This document shows, one piece after another, positions 38,439-50,703 of a stretch of DNA of 64,000 bases. Source of the stretch: Pratylenchus scribneri (Eukaryota > Nematoda > Chromadorea > Rhabditida > Pratylenchidae); the NCBI GenBank assembly GCA_030063045.1, contig JAQSEB010000037.1, positions 1,612,001 to 1,676,000 on the forward strand, given 5' to 3'. The translations under genes and the position numbers were made by a program. The first letter of the stretch is position 1. Each line of letters starts with the position of its first letter. The notes beneath the pieces were generated by a model, which saw nothing but the letters and a program-made list of their open reading frames with translations, was not told where the DNA came from and searched no databases.

Positions 38439-39232
38439 TTTTTGGACATTTTTGGCTTATCACATCCACTCCATCCATTCATTAAATTATCAGTGACCAT
38501 TTCCCCTCATATCGTCCATCCATTTTTGATTTGTTTTGAGCTTTCATTCATAATTTTTTTCCACCGACCTCCAAAAATTCCTTTACCAAATTTGCATAGG
38601 CCATTTAAAATGTTTTCTTTTCCATTTCTATCAACACAATAAAGCTCAATATTTACTAGACAATTTCTTTCAATTTTTCATCTAAATTCTATTTGAAATA
38701 AAGAATAAATAATAATTCATTCAGCTTCTTAACTTTTTTGTATTTTATGGGGAAATTGCCATTTTGTCAAATTGGAGGAGTTACGGGCCAAATCAAAACA
38801 TTTCCTTCACATTTTCCACCGCCACCAATTTTTTGTCTTATCAATTTTTTCAATACATTTTCCCTCTTTTCCCATTCAATTCCCCTTTTATGAATTGATT
38901 CCCCCTCATTTTTATTCCATAAGAGATATCATAGTCATAGGATTGTGGACAATTAAAATTACTCCATGGGAAAATTTTAACCGAAAATGGCCCGATAGGA
39001 GAAAATTTTAACCAATATTTTCCATTTATAAGGACAATATTAGGGCGTTAAGGACAATAATGAATTTGTAAGAATATTCTTACAAATAAGGACATTTTTA
39101 TTTTTCTAAGGACAAGGGTCAACTAGTAAGGACTTTTCTTATAAAATAAGGACGAATCCGAACCCTGCTATAATTTGTGATTTGTTGCAAAATAAAAATC
39201 TTGCAAATGATAAAGAAATTTAATTGGCGTAG
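38439..39232. other. End of the duplicated block and gene-free sequence
   Basis: Similarity to the 3' flank of copy A continues to about 38685 and then stops. The rest is AT-rich with a loose run of AAGGACAAT-like words near 39030-39150. No gene is seen. Confidence 0.6.
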
Positions 39233-40275
39233 AGACACTTGGCCTGATGACTATTTGGCCTAACGATATTTAGCCTAATGACCATTTGGCCTAATGGGGA
39301 AAAAATGTAATTTGGCCTAATGGGTAAAAAATGTCATTTGGCCTAATGTGGAAAGAAAGTCATTTGGCCTAATTGATCTATTCTTGAATAGGATTAAGGG
39401 GGATAAACCCCGAAATTGATGGAAAATGGTCAGAAGGCCCAGTGGAAGGTCGGGGATATGGGCCGATGGCCTTGAGAGTACGCGGGATATATCCGGATAT
39501 AGGGGGATTAAGGTGGATATGGTAGAATTAAAGGGGTTTAAGTCCCAAATTGATGGAAAATGGCGGAGGGCCAGTAGGAGATCAGGGAATTGCCTGAGAG
39601 TGCGCGGAATATATCCGGATATAGGGGGATTAAGGTGGATATAAAGGGATTAAGCCTCGAAATGAAATGGGAATGGCCCAGAATGCCACAGGAAGATCGG
39701 GGAAGTAGGCCAAAAGCCTTGAGAGTGCGCAGGATTAAGCCAGATAAAGGGGGATTAAGGTGGATATAGGGAGATTAAGCCGGATTAAGCCGTTAGGTGC
39801 TAGAGATTATGCTAAGGGTTGGAGCAAAGGATTCTCGGGAAGCCGGAAGCAGAACAGCCTAAACCAGGACTCGCGCCCAACTAATTCGGAGCTTAATCCC
39901 ACTATATCCACCTTGATCCACCTATATCCGGATATATCCCGCGCACTATCAGGGCCATAGGCCCATATCCACGAACTTCCACTGGCCCTCCGGGCCATTT
40001 CCCATCAATTTCGGGGCTTATTCCCCCTATATCCGGCGATCAGATTACAGAATTTCTAAATCTGACACTAGAATGGATCTGGGATGGTCGAAAACCTTTG
40101 AATAGATGAAATTGGCACTCAATTTACTAAGAATAGATCATTTAGGTCAATGACTTTTTTTTCACTATTAGGCTAAATGGTTATTATTATTAGGCGAAAT
40201 ATCGTTAGGCCAAATGGTATATTTTTCCCCATTAGGCCAAATGACATTTTTTCCCCATTAGGCCAAATGTCATGT
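39233..40275. mobile_element. Inverted-repeat element built of TTTGGCCTAATG repeats
   Basis: The left end has several variants of TTTGGCCTAATGGGGAAAAAATGTC and the right end has their reverse complements (CCCCATTAGGCCAAATGACA). Further in, the left arm carries repeated GGATATATCCGGATATAGGGGGATTAAGG and the right arm its complement with CATTTCCCATCAATTTCGGGGC. The whole about 1.04 kb can fold back on itself. There is no transposase. It is a non-autonomous DNA element, and exact ends are not certain. Confidence 0.7.
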
Positions 40276-40407
40276 AGCCATTTAATTATTATTCATTAAT
40301 TCATTTATAATAATCATATCATAATATATGATAGGATAGAACCAGAAAAACTAATTGGAAGAATAATCAATTTTAATTTATTTAATAAATGGAATTATAT
40401 TTAAATA

Positions 40408-41808
40408 TGCTCTGTTCCAAAAATATAGAATCACGTCTTTTTTGCCCATATCTCGGTGTCGCCTTATCCAATTGAATTGAAAATTTTATCATTTGTTCGT
40501 TACCCATAAATATTAAGATTCTGAGAGTTTAAACTCATTTTATAAACTTTTTAATTTTCTACGAATTTTTTTTCCAAAAAGTAGCTGTTCCATAAATATA
40601 GAATCAATATTTTGATGACCAAATTCTTAAAGAATACAATCACAATCGGAAAATCAATTTAATTTATAATTCCTCTATGTTTTATCAATCAAATGGCACA
40701 CTGAACTTAATTGAACAATAATTTGAAGAGACAAAAAAAGTGAAAATTCGTAAAAAGTGGTTTTTAAACCGGTTTACATTTTTGAACCCATGGAAATTGG
40801 TTTTAGTTTGGAATCTTTTATACTAAAATATTCTATATAAAAAGTAGAAACTATTTCAAGTAAAAAGAGGACTAGAAAATATTGAATTTGGAATGCTCTC
40901 CCCCAATGAATATTAGTGGTTTCAAACCCTGAGGCAAAAAGGAACTGGTTTCGAACCCATAGAGCATAAAATGAATCTTTATTTTATGCTCATCGGATAG
41001 CCCGCAAAATTTCCTATAGGGAAAAGTTGATTGCAAGTCCAAAAAGGATTCCTCTATGGAACACTAGGGCATTGAAATGTTAAAGTGACATTAATAACCA
41101 TTTTAACAGGAAAATTGGCCCGTTTTTGAACTTTTGATTTTATTTGAACGGAAATTCCATAGAGGAATCCTTTTTGGACTTGCAATCAACTTTTCCCTAT
41201 AGGAAATTTTGCGGGCTATCCGATGAGCATAAAATAAAGATTCATTTTATGCTCTATGGGTTCGAAACCAGTTCCTTTTTGCCTCAGGGTTTGAAACCAC
41301 TAATATTCATTGGGGGAGAGCATTCCAAATTCAATATTTTCTAGTCCTCTTTTTACTTGAAATAGTTTCTACTTTTTATATAGAATATTTTAGTATAAAA
41401 GATTCCAAACTAAAACCAATTTCCATGGGTTCAAAAATGTAAACCGGTTTAAAAACCACTTTTTACGAATTTTCACTTTTTTTGTCTCTTCAAATTATTG
41501 TTCAATTAAGTTCAGTGTGCCATTTGATTGATAAAACATAGAGGAATTATAAATTAAATTGATTTTCCGATTGTGATTGTATTCTTTAAGAATTTGGTCA
41601 TCAAAATATTGATTCTATATTTATGGAACAGCTACTTTTTGGAAAAAAAATTCGTAGAAAATTAAAAAGTTTATAAAATGAGTTTAAACTCTCAGAATCT
41701 TAATATTTATCGGTAATGAACAAATGATAAAATTTTCAATTCAATTGGATAAGGCGACACCGAGATATGGGCAAAAAAGACGTGATTCTATATTTTTGGA
41801 ACAGAGCA
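40408..41808. mobile_element. 1.4-kb fold-back MITE with TA target duplication
   Basis: Arms of about 650 bp (40408-41059 and 41157-41808) are near-perfect reverse complements around a spacer of about 97 bp. The termini are TGCTCTGTTCC and GGAACAGAGCA. The element is bordered by TA on both sides (40406-40407 and 41809-41810). A paralogous unoccupied site near 61356-61366 reads straight through as TTTAAATAGATGG, which proves the boundaries. TA duplication points to mobilisation by a Tc1/mariner-superfamily transposase. It encodes no protein. Confidence 0.92.
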
Positions 41809-41908
41809 TAGATGGAAAAGCATTTATTTTGTTGTCTTTTTAAAAATATTATTTTTATCGTCCTCCTTCTTCATCTCTTCTTTATTTTTGCATCGTCCCC
41901 ATCATCGT

Positions 41909-42226
41909 TCACTGCTGCCCACCTTCCTGATCACGATTTCGACGATTTGCACGCCATCGAGCCTTATTCTCGCGCGTTTGTCGGCGTCGTTCTTCCTCCA
42001 TTTGCCTCAGTCCATCCTGCCGTCGTCTCACTTCTTCTTGTCGACGATTCAATTCTTCTTGTCGATGATTCAATTCTTCTTGTCGATGATCCAATTCTTC
42101 TTGTCGGCGATTCACTTCATCTTGTCGACGATTCACTTCTTCCCGGTGTTGGTGAAATTCTTCCCTTCGTCGCCTGCATTCTTCTCGTTGGCGTTGAAAT
42201 TCTCGTTCCCGTTCCGAATTGGACAT
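41909..42226 (-). CDS. Small charged coiled-coil protein, MSNSER family member 1
   Basis: This single-exon ORF of 105 aa starts MSNSEREREFQ and ends NRRNRDQEGGQQ. The middle is a 7-residue repeat built on NRRQEEL/V (residues about 30-70), rich in Arg, Glu and Gln and predicted to form one long helix. There is no signal peptide or known domain. A TTTCAG acceptor lies about 20 bp upstream of the ATG, suggesting a 5'-UTR intron or spliced-leader acceptor. It is divergent from the gene at 43884 and paralogous to the gene at 61452, with the 3' flank also conserved. The opposite strand is also open, with a hydrophobic N-terminus. I favour this strand because all four paralogues share start, length and acceptor. 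Function is unknown. Confidence 0.65.
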   Translation of the reverse strand: MSNSEREREFQRQREECRRRREEFHQHREEVNRRQDEVNRRQEELDHRQEELNHRQEELNRRQEEVRRRQDGLRQMEEERRRQTRENKARWRANRRNRDQEGGQQ

Positions 42227-43883
42227 TTTTGGTATACGATTTAGATCTGAAAGTGTATATTTTTTTGGAATAAAATAAAATGTAAAAATGCAAATGGACT
42301 TTATGATCAGGAAGAAGAGGGGACAAGTTGGGGCTTGGGGGTAGAGCGGCACCAAAATAAAAAATTAACATTTTAATTTTTTATAAATGGAATATATATA
42401 ATTATAGATATATCTATTTATATTTACTATTGATTCCATAATCTTTAGGCTACAAAACATGTTTTTAGGGCATACTTGAACATAGTTTAGATTTGTTCCT
42501 AACTAACCACTATTTATTTATTGGAAAATGTAAAAATAAAAATGTTGGGTCTTTCGTTTATAATAAACATAGAAGACACAATTATTTATAATATTTATTT
42601 ATTTCAATTAAATGTGTGAATGGAAATAAAGTCAGAAATAATTGGAAATTTTAATATCAACAACCTAAGTTGGAATAAATATTGAAAATGACAAACAAAA
42701 CAATGGGGAAATTGGGAAAGGATGAATTGTCATTTATGGAAGATGGAATATTAGAATGCCATCATCTATTCAAATCAATTCCTAATTTCATTTGACCATA
42801 TCCCGAACAAAAAATAATTACACTTGGATGGAATTGAAATGAAAAAATTCATCGGATGGATGGGCGATTTTGTGAGATCGGAATTTGATTGGAAATGAAT
42901 GAAATGAGTTTATGAATTGTATGGATCGGCGACGGATTTATCATTGAAATTATATTTAAAAAAGAGCAAATTATGCTTTGATTTACATGAAAGATAGAAC
43001 TAGGATTTAATAGGATATCGCTTATTTAATATTTGTGCATATTTTTTGTGGGTCAACAGGGGTAAGGCATCCGATATAGGGTTAGGTTCTTTAGTAGGGG
43101 ATAGATTATCATCTCAAATATCGCTAATCCTAATTCCTAACCCTAACCTAATCATAATCCCACCTATAATGGGAACGTTCATTTTCAAAAAATGTACACA
43201 CCGATAAGAGATAACATACTGATTTATGAATTGTGGAACTGAATGATAAATGTGTTTTGAATTCTAAATGTAAATCTATGCTCTGCTGATGTTTTTATGC
43301 GTAAATGTCCGATTTGATTGATTTTTTCAAAAATTATGATAAAAGTAATCAAAAGACTGAAGAGTTTATGAAATCGAGAAAATGACATTTTTTTCTCCGC
43401 TGATTCACAGCTCAAAAAAATTCATTCATTTTCAATACAATTTATTCATTCATTTTCAATCCAATTTATTCATTCATTTTCAATCCAATTTATTCATTCA
43501 TTTTCAATCCAATTTCCAATCCAAACCATCATCCATTCGATTAATTCATTTTTCATTTTTATTCCCACCCAAGTGTAGTGTAAAGATTTTATCATTTTTT
43601 ATTACATTTTCCAGTAAATTGTTCAAAGAGTGCTAATTTTCATTTCATTAATTTCCAATCCAAACAAATCAGAGATTTAATTTCTTGGTAAAATAGCTAG
43701 AATAAAAAATTAATAAAAACATTCAGGCTTGAAAATTGTTTTTTAATTCCAATTTCGTTTCTACCCCAACCTAAACTTTTTTTATTTCCTTTTATATTTT
43801 GTTCCTAATTTTAAAAAACACACATTTTTACAATTTTATCCTTTGATCAATATCCCCTTACAGATCGAAACATTGCATCAAAT
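42227..43883. promoter_or_regulatory. Intergenic region of divergent MSNSER pair 1
   Basis: This is 1.66 kb between divergent starts. A block at about 42830-42960 (ACACTTGGATGGAATTGAAATG... and GGAAATGAATGAAATGAG) resembles 62122-62225 in the other pair. A second block near 42480-42530 (TAGATTTG...CCACTATTTATTTATTGG) resembles 62070-62103. Conservation while the surroundings differ suggests shared control elements or simply recent common ancestry. A decayed MITE-like sequence (about 43036-43210) and a 24-bp tandem repeat (43415-43515) lie inside. Confidence 0.45.
43415..43515. repeat. 24-bp tandem repeat
   Basis: About four units of TTCATTCATTTTCAATCCAA plus TTTA sit upstream of the coiled-coil gene at 43884. 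The array is short and nearly perfect. Confidence 0.8.
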
Positions 43884-44204
43884 ATGTCTAATTCTGAACG
43901 TGATCACCAACGGCTGGAAAGAAGGCGGGCAGCGATAGCTCTAGGCCAAGAAGCACTTCGTCAAAGGGAGGAAAGAGTGAGGCAACGGGAAGAAGAACAG
44001 AGGCGACAGGAAGAAGCACTTCGTCGGCAGGAAGAAGCACTCCGTCAACAGGAACAAGAAGTGAGGCGACAGGAACGAGAAGTGGCTCGCCGGGAGGATG
44101 AAGAACTTCGTCGTCAAAATCGACAGCGAGAACAATGGCGCGGATGGAACGCTCGATATCGTGCAAATCGTCGCGATCGTGATCAGGAAAATGGACAGCA
44201 GTGA
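43884..44204 (+). CDS. Small charged coiled-coil protein, MSNSER family member 2
   Basis: This single-exon ORF of 106 aa starts MSNSERDHQRLERRR and ends NRRDRDQENGQQ. Heptad-like repeats of RRQEEAL and RQQEQEV fill residues about 30-75, followed by a conserved basic tail (EELRRQNRQREQWR). An acceptor (CTTACAG) lies about 22 bp before the ATG. The motif GCATCAAATATG around the start is shared with the paralogue at 62524. It is divergent from member 1. There is no signal peptide, membrane segment or known domain, so a cytoplasmic or nuclear helical protein is likely. Function is unknown. Confidence 0.65.
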   Translation: MSNSERDHQRLERRRAAIALGQEALRQREERVRQREEEQRRQEEALRRQEEALRQQEQEVRRQEREVARREDEELRRQNRQREQWRGWNARYRANRRDRDQENGQQ

Positions 44205-44365
44205 ACGATGATGAGGTCGATGCAAAAATAAAGAAGAAATGAATATTGTTAGAAAGACAAATCATAATAAACAAACGCTTTTATATTTAAAATAAATATT
44301 TATCATCCTTCCATTCTTATTTTATATTAAATAAATTGATTATTATTCTAATTTTTTTCTTTGAT

Positions 44366-45820
44366 TCAATCTATTTGCTCGTCGTTGATCACTTTTGCAT
44401 TGTTTTTGTTGTTGGCCTTTGGATCCTTGGTGACCGTTGCTGCCAAACAATAATAAATTGGGTCGTTGTCTTCATCGTATTTGTTCGTTGTTGAACTGTG
44501 GTTGGCCTTTGGATCGTCGTTGACCATTGCTGCCATACCATTTGCAATTGGACTGATGGTGATTGCATTTGACTGGAATTGCTGTCGTTTTTGTCGGCAA
44601 GCAGATGCGATATGTCCTTTTCTTTGACAATTGTAGCATGTTGCCTCTTTGAATTTGCAGTTGTTCCTTGAATGATTTGACTTGCCACATGAATTGCAGG
44701 GACTTCTCTTGAATTGCACTGAAACGTTTTCGCATGAACTGTCGTCTGATTGTTCTTCTTCTTGTGCATTCGGTTCTTTTGAGCCTGCGGCTGGATGTGG
44801 TTCTTTTGCGCGATATCGTTGTTGGTTCTTCCCCTTCTTTTTGCTCTTCTCCTCCATTGTTGAGGTTTGGCGTGAATTGCATTTGTTGCGGCCCTGTTGT
44901 TTGAAGTTGCCAAAGAGTTTGCACTGTCCCGGATGAGTTGGAAGGCATGGCATTCTTCAGCAAGGGTTGCCAATTTGAGCTCTTTGTTTTCTTTGTGAGC
45001 ATCCTCGAGGAGTTTGAGACATCGTTGTCGGAGATCATGGTAATTATCGTGGAGGCCAACAATCGCGATCATGCACTTGAGCGTTTCTTTTGTAAGAACC
45101 ATTTGGGCGTTCTCACATGCTGCATTGACGTCACTGAAGAATGATGTGATGTCTTGGCCAATATGCTGTCGCATTTTCAGGCATTCATATCGGCGGACGA
45201 ATAACAATTTGTTGTCACAGAATAAATCCTTGAGTTATTTGATGGTGTCGGCGTAGTTCATTTCATCTGGCTTTTTGGGAAGAATTGCCTTGGTGAAGTT
45301 TGCATATTCGTCGTCGCCCAATTTGCCAAGAATGAGCCGAACCTTTGTTGAGTCCTCCAATGCTTTGCCGTCGACTTCGATGAGATTCCGAATCGCTGGT
45401 GCCATTGATCGAATTTGTGCCCAGATTCTGCGCAATAATTGAATGTATTGAGTCGAGCATTGATTGAGCTGGCTAATGTTACTGCATTTGAGTCCTTGTT
45501 GGAGTCGTTTGAGCCAGCGGCATGATTTTTTGTCAAGAGGTTGATCAATTGTTGATTTCGTGCCAACAGTTGTTGGAGTTGTTCTGCCGAAATAGTTGCC
45601 CTTGTTGAATATTTGACTTGGGTTGAGCCTTTGCGCTGATTGAGCCAAAATTGTTGTTTGGCGATGAATAATTTTGCAATTTGTTGCTTTTGTTGACTAT
45701 GTCAAAATTTGTTGACGTTGAATAAAATTGCTGCCTTTGCGGACTTGTTGTTGCCTTTGCGGACTTTTTGTTGTTTGCCTTGGCTGACTGCGCCAAAATT
45801 GTTTTGTCCGATGTCAACAA
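44366..45820 (-). pseudogene. Degenerate Ty3/gypsy-type gag
   Basis: Pieces in shifting frames read right to left as a Gln/Asn-rich N-terminus, a capsid-like region (VRLILGKLGDDEYANF, then LLFVRRYECLKMRQ) and two CCHC zinc knuckles with CX2CX4HX4C spacing (CNSCGKSNHSRNNC and CYNCQRKGHIASAC). At least three frame changes are needed. No protease, reverse transcriptase or integrase is adjacent, and I could not define LTRs. The AT-rich and GC-mixed flank at 45840-46020 may be part of an LTR or leader. It is a dead fragment of a gypsy-like element, family inferred from the capsid and knuckles. Confidence 0.75.
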
Positions 45821-45839
45821 TTAAAACGAATAAAATAAA

Positions 45840-46311
45840 GTTGTCTTTGAATATTTATCACAGTGAATAAAATGAATAATAAATTGCGAATGACTGGGGG
45901 AAGTCTCATTTATGAGGAAGAAGGCCCTTTTATTGGCGAGGCTTGGGTGGCTTGGCTTGGTGTAGACAATCAATCGATAACATAAAGAGGGAAGGGAGGA
46001 AAGTGAGGTTAGAGAAATATAAATGAATGAGGGAAGAGGAGGAATGTCTTTTGGTTCTTCGGAATGTCATTTGGTTCATCTCCTCATTTGGTTCATCTCC
46101 AACAAATTATGCCTAGTGTTTCCATTACAGGGACAGAAAATTGGGCATGTAAAAAGAATGGGGCATTTGTTTAGTTGGGAACGAATTGGAATTGATTCCT
46201 CATTAAGGCGACTTTTGAAGTGCATAATTTCTTTTCTACAAAAAAAATTACGGAAGTATTGAAAGAAGTCAAAGTATCCAAAATAGGGCAAATCCTACCT
46301 ACAAAATGTTG
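45840..46311. other. Non-coding stretch between gag remnant and minisatellite
   Basis: It contains repeated GGCTTGGGTGGCTTGGCTTGG words near 45940 and no convincing gene. It may include the 5' end of the gag-bearing element. Confidence 0.4.
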
Positions 46312-47121
46312 CCCCTACAAACTATCACGAAGCAAAGCAGGCAGACAAAATGGCCAATGCACGCCTACAAACTATCATGAAGCAAAGCAGGCAGACAAAA
46401 TGGCCAATGCACGCCTACAAACTATCAAGAAGCAAAGCAGGCAGACAAAATGGCCAATGCTCGCCTACAAACTATCATGAAGCAAAGCAGGCAGACAAAA
46501 TGGCCAATGCACGCCTACAAACTATCAAGAAACAAAGCAGGCAGACAAAATCGCCAATGCACGCCTACAAACTATCATGAAGCAAAGCAGGCAGACAAAA
46601 TGGCCAATGCACGCCTACAAACTATCATGAAGCAAAGCAGGCAGACAAAATGGCCAATGCACGCCTACAAACTATCAAGAAGCAAAGCAGGCAGACAAAA
46701 TGGCCAATGCACGCCTACAAACTATCATGAAGCAAAGCAGGCAGACAAAATGGCCAATGCACGCCTACAAACTATCATGAAGCAAAGCAGGCAGACAAAA
46801 TGGCCAATGCACGCCTATAAACTATCATGAAGCAAAGCAGGCAGACAAAATGGCCAATGCACGCCTACAAACTATCAAGAAGCAAAGCAGGCAGACAAAA
46901 TGGCCAATGCTCGCCTACAAACTATCATGAAGCAAAGCAGGCAGACAAAATGGCCAATGCACGCCTACAAACTATCAAGAAACAAAGCAGGCAGACAAAA
47001 TGGCCAATGCACGCCTACAAACTATCATGAAGCAAAGCAGGCAGACAAAATGGCCAATGCACGCCTACAAACTATCATGAAGCAAAGCAGGCAGACAAAA
47101 TGGGCAATGCATGCCTACAAA
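46312..47121. repeat. 50-bp minisatellite, left part
   Basis: About 16 units of 50 bp with the core AAAATGGCCAATGCACGCC, then TACAAACTATCATGAAGC and AAAGCAGGCAGAC. Units differ by one or two bases (TCATGAAGC or TCAAGAAGC). The array stops mid-unit at GCCTACAAA and resumes with CTATC at 60058, so a LINE has split it. The unit has no stop in any plus frame, which creates long but probably meaningless ORFs. Confidence 0.95.
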
Positions 47122-47268
47122 TGTGTGCTGCCTTATCGCGGCGGCAGAGTACATGCCATCCGGCGGTGAAAAATGCACACAAAAACAACAGCAACCACGG
47201 AGAAACAACAACCACCCTTTTTCATTGCGGAACCAGGTAACCCAGTCTATTGATTCCTGCTGCTAATT

Positions 47269-49450
47269 TTGGCTGGAGATATCGCCCAAAATCCTGGTCC
47301 CAACAACATCCCCTGGCCATGCAGGGCCTGCGGCCGAACTAACAACTCTCATGCATACCAATGCTCCCTTTGCAAGATTTGGTTCAACTATGCAACATTC
47401 TCGTCTCCCAAAAACATTCAACAACAGAATTTCTTGGGCTTGTACAAATTGCAAAACTCCTCGCCCTCCTCCCCCAACTCTAAAACTAAATATCATCAAA
47501 ACAACTAACCATCCTCCAATGGAACGCCGGTGGAATACGCCCCAAAAAGAGTGAATTGGAGAAATTCCTAAAGGAATAAAATGTGGAAATTGCGGCCATC
47601 CAAGAAAGCCATCTGACTGAGGGCATCATTTCGCCATCAAAGGATATAATATTATCAGAAAGGACACGAATAATGCCAGAGCAAATCAAGGAATAAATGG
47701 AGCCCCCCTGGTGAAAGACTACATCAAATATGAAGAAATGGCAAGCCCAAATGTGGCAAATGACCAAACGACGGAATGCCTCGCAACAAAAATTTACATT
47801 GGAAAGGCCCCTTTCAACTGATCAACGCCTACATTCCACCAATTCGCACAACCAATGGTGACCAAAAGCAACAACAATTCAACCCTGAATCGTGGCCCTC
47901 CTCAAGAAGAACACTAATTTGCCCCGATGCCAATGGCCATTCCCATTTTTGGACAACAACGCCGAAAAAGAGGACAAAATTGGAGAAACAATCTTTGACT
48001 GGCCTGTCGATAACTCCTTCGTTACCGCCAACACCGGCTGCGCCACAAGAATCGACCCGCACACTGGCGCTGGAACTGCACCAGATGTCACAATCCACCA
48101 CACCCATTCCAACAACATAAAATGGGAAGTGCTCAATACATTAGGCTCAGACAATCTCCTAATCATCATCAAAATCGAAGAAAATAATAAGCAACAAATG
48201 GAGAGAAGAACATTCTGGAAATACAAAAAAGCCAAATGGGCCGACTTCCAAAAAGAATTAATGCAACATTCCACCAACGGACATGTGAGTCACACGAAAT
48301 TGCGACAAAGAACAAACAATTCTCCAACAAAATTCCCGAAATGGCTCATAAATTCATCCCTCGCGGAAAGAGGAAGAAGGCAAAATCATACTGGAATGAC
48401 GAAATTGAAGAAGCCATTAATGAGAGGAACAGAGCAAGGAAGGGAAAAAGGATGGATGAATTCATCCAACTCAACAAAAAGGTCAAAAAATTGATTTGCG
48501 AGGCGAAGAGGAAAAGTTGGGAAAAATTCACGACTGGAATCAGCCATAGAACAGAAGAAATGACGATCTGACGAGTTTTGAAGGCTATGGATGGAAGGAC
48601 TGGCCAGCCTCGAGAGGCAGCGGCACTCATCAGTGAAGGAAGGAAAGCATTGACCCCAGCGCAAAAAGCCCAACTCTTCATGCAAGAATACGCAAAGGTC
48701 AGCAGTATTGTCGAAAATACTGAGGAAAGAAGTTTGAAGAAACACACGCACAACATGCTCAAACAACAGGGTGATTGCGAATTTTGTCACCCATTTCCCC
48801 ATTGGAATTCCAAAAGGCCATCAACACTCTCAAGAAGGACAAAGCTCCTGGAGTTAAAAAGATACTCTGTCAGCTTCCAATAAATGGTCTCCATGCTCTT
48901 CTTCAACTCATCAACGCCTCGTGGGCAGCAAAATGGTGTCCAGCTGGCTGGACCTCTGCATCATCATCCCAATTATGAAAAAGGGGAAAGACACTGCCCA
49001 AATTGCCTCTTACCGCCCAATCAGTTTAACCAGTGCCATCAAGTTGCAGAAAGGCTAGTGAAAAACAGGCTACAAAACTAGTCGAGGAAAACAACAAGCT
49101 GTCAATCACTCAGTGTCGGATTCAATCAAAAAGCTTCAGCAAAAAGGACGGTGCTCACCCTCATCGACTTCAAGCGTGCATTTGACACAGTTTGGAGAAA
49201 TGGCCTTCTTCACAAAATGAACAACATGGGAATTCCAAAATGCTTTTCCACGTGGTGCAAAAGATTTTTGGCGGACCGGAGAGCCAGAGTTCAAATTGGT
49301 GGAAAAAGAAGCAAATCAATGAAGTTGATAGCAGGTATGCTACAAGGAAGCGTCCTCGCACCCAAACTTCACAATTTTCACTAACGACATTCTTGACAAC
49401 CTTCCAGAAGGAGTCTAGGCGAGTTTATTTGCTGATGATCTGGCCCTCTG
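47269..49450 (+). pseudogene. LINE 5' half: zinc motif, endonuclease, RT to motif C
   Basis: Near 47316-47390 a CRACGR...CSLC zinc-finger-like motif appears. At about 47515 the endonuclease begins (LQWNAGGI, then IQESHLTEG), later with DANGHSHFW. RT pieces follow: PLEFQKAINTLKKDKAPG (about 48800), SYRPISLTSAIK (about 49010), IDFKRAFDTVW (about 49160, motif A), GMLQGSVLAP (about 49335, motif B) and FADDLA (about 49425, motif C). Several frame changes are needed, so it cannot be translated whole. The copy is cut at 49450 by an LTR insertion in motif C. Confidence 0.85.
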
Positions 49451-50111
49451 TGTCAAAAACGAAAAGAGCTGGTTTCCAGTTAGTGGGTCCTAATTCGTTC
49501 CAATCCCAAATTTCCCTCGAAATGTACACAAATTAAATGATGAGCCAATTTATTGAATTGAAATGTTGTGAATGCAATTGAAATATTGTGAACAAATTAA
49601 AATTGTGATGAACAAAATAAAATAGAAAATGGTGATGAATAAAATTGTTGACGAACAACGTTAAATCATTTTTGTTTGGTTGAAGTTGATGATTGAATAA
49701 GAAGAATGAACACGGAGGAAGAAAAAACTCCGTTTCATCGTTCTTCATCGCCACAAACGGCGGATATTCACATCGTCGCAAACGGTGGATATTCTTCATG
49801 GGAAAGGTGGCCAATCCCGCCTCTTTATGCTTCAAGCAGCAATAGAAATGAAAATGTGATCAATGAACATTGAAATGGGCAAAAAATGTGGAAATAAAAT
49901 AAATAAAAAATGGAAAATAAAATATAAATAAAAATATAAAAAGAATCAAATGAGGGAAACACAAACAAAATTCTTATGACTCGTTGTTTGACTCTGTTGT
50001 TTCCCTCTTTGGTTTAAAATCAAATTCAAGGCCAATGAAATACAAATAAATTCTTTATTATCTGTAAAGCCTCAAACTTGGGTAATTAAACCATTCAAAA
50101 AGAATGAAAAT

Positions 50112-50703
50112 TGTCGAAAACAAGAAAAAGCTGGTTTCCAATTAGTGGGTCCCAATTCGTTCCAATCCCAAATTCCCTCGAAATTGTACACAAAATAAAT
50201 GATGAGCAAATTTATTGAAATGCAATTGAAATGTGTGAAAATGCAATTGAAATGTGTGAATGCAATTGAAAATGTGTGATGAACAAAATAATAGAAATTG
50301 GTGATGAAAATAAAATTGTTGACGAACAACGTTAAAGCATTTTGGTTGGTTTGTTGAATTTAAGTGAAGTCAAAGTGAAGTGAATGAAGAATGCACACGG
50401 AGGAAGAACAAACTCCTTATCATCATTCTTCATCGCCACAAACGGCGGATATTCACATCGCCGCAAACGGCGGATATTCTTCCTGGGAAAGGTGGCCAAT
50501 CCCGCCTCTTTATGCTTCAAGCAGCAATAGAAATGAAAATGATCAATGAACATTGAAATGGGCGAAAAATGTGGAAATAAAATAATTAAAAAATGGAAAA
50601 TAAAATATAAATAAAAATATCAAAAATAATCAAAATTCATCATTTTTCGCTCATTTCCAACACTCCCCATTTGAAAAGATTTTCTTTCGGCTCATTCTTG
50701 ACA
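50112..50703 (-). repeat. 3' LTR of element A
   Basis: 592 bp, the same length and apparently the same sequence as 53660-54251. It contains two copies of CAAACGGCGGATATTC and the end of the gag ORF (stop at 50640). Confidence 0.92.

Noticed and set aside
44366..45820. Intact retroviral-type gag gene
   Set aside because: At least three frame shifts are needed to follow the capsid and zinc-knuckle similarity.
46312..47121. CRISPR-like array (regular 50-bp spacing)
   Set aside because: Units are contiguous tandem copies with no unique spacers, there are no cas genes, and the context is eukaryotic.
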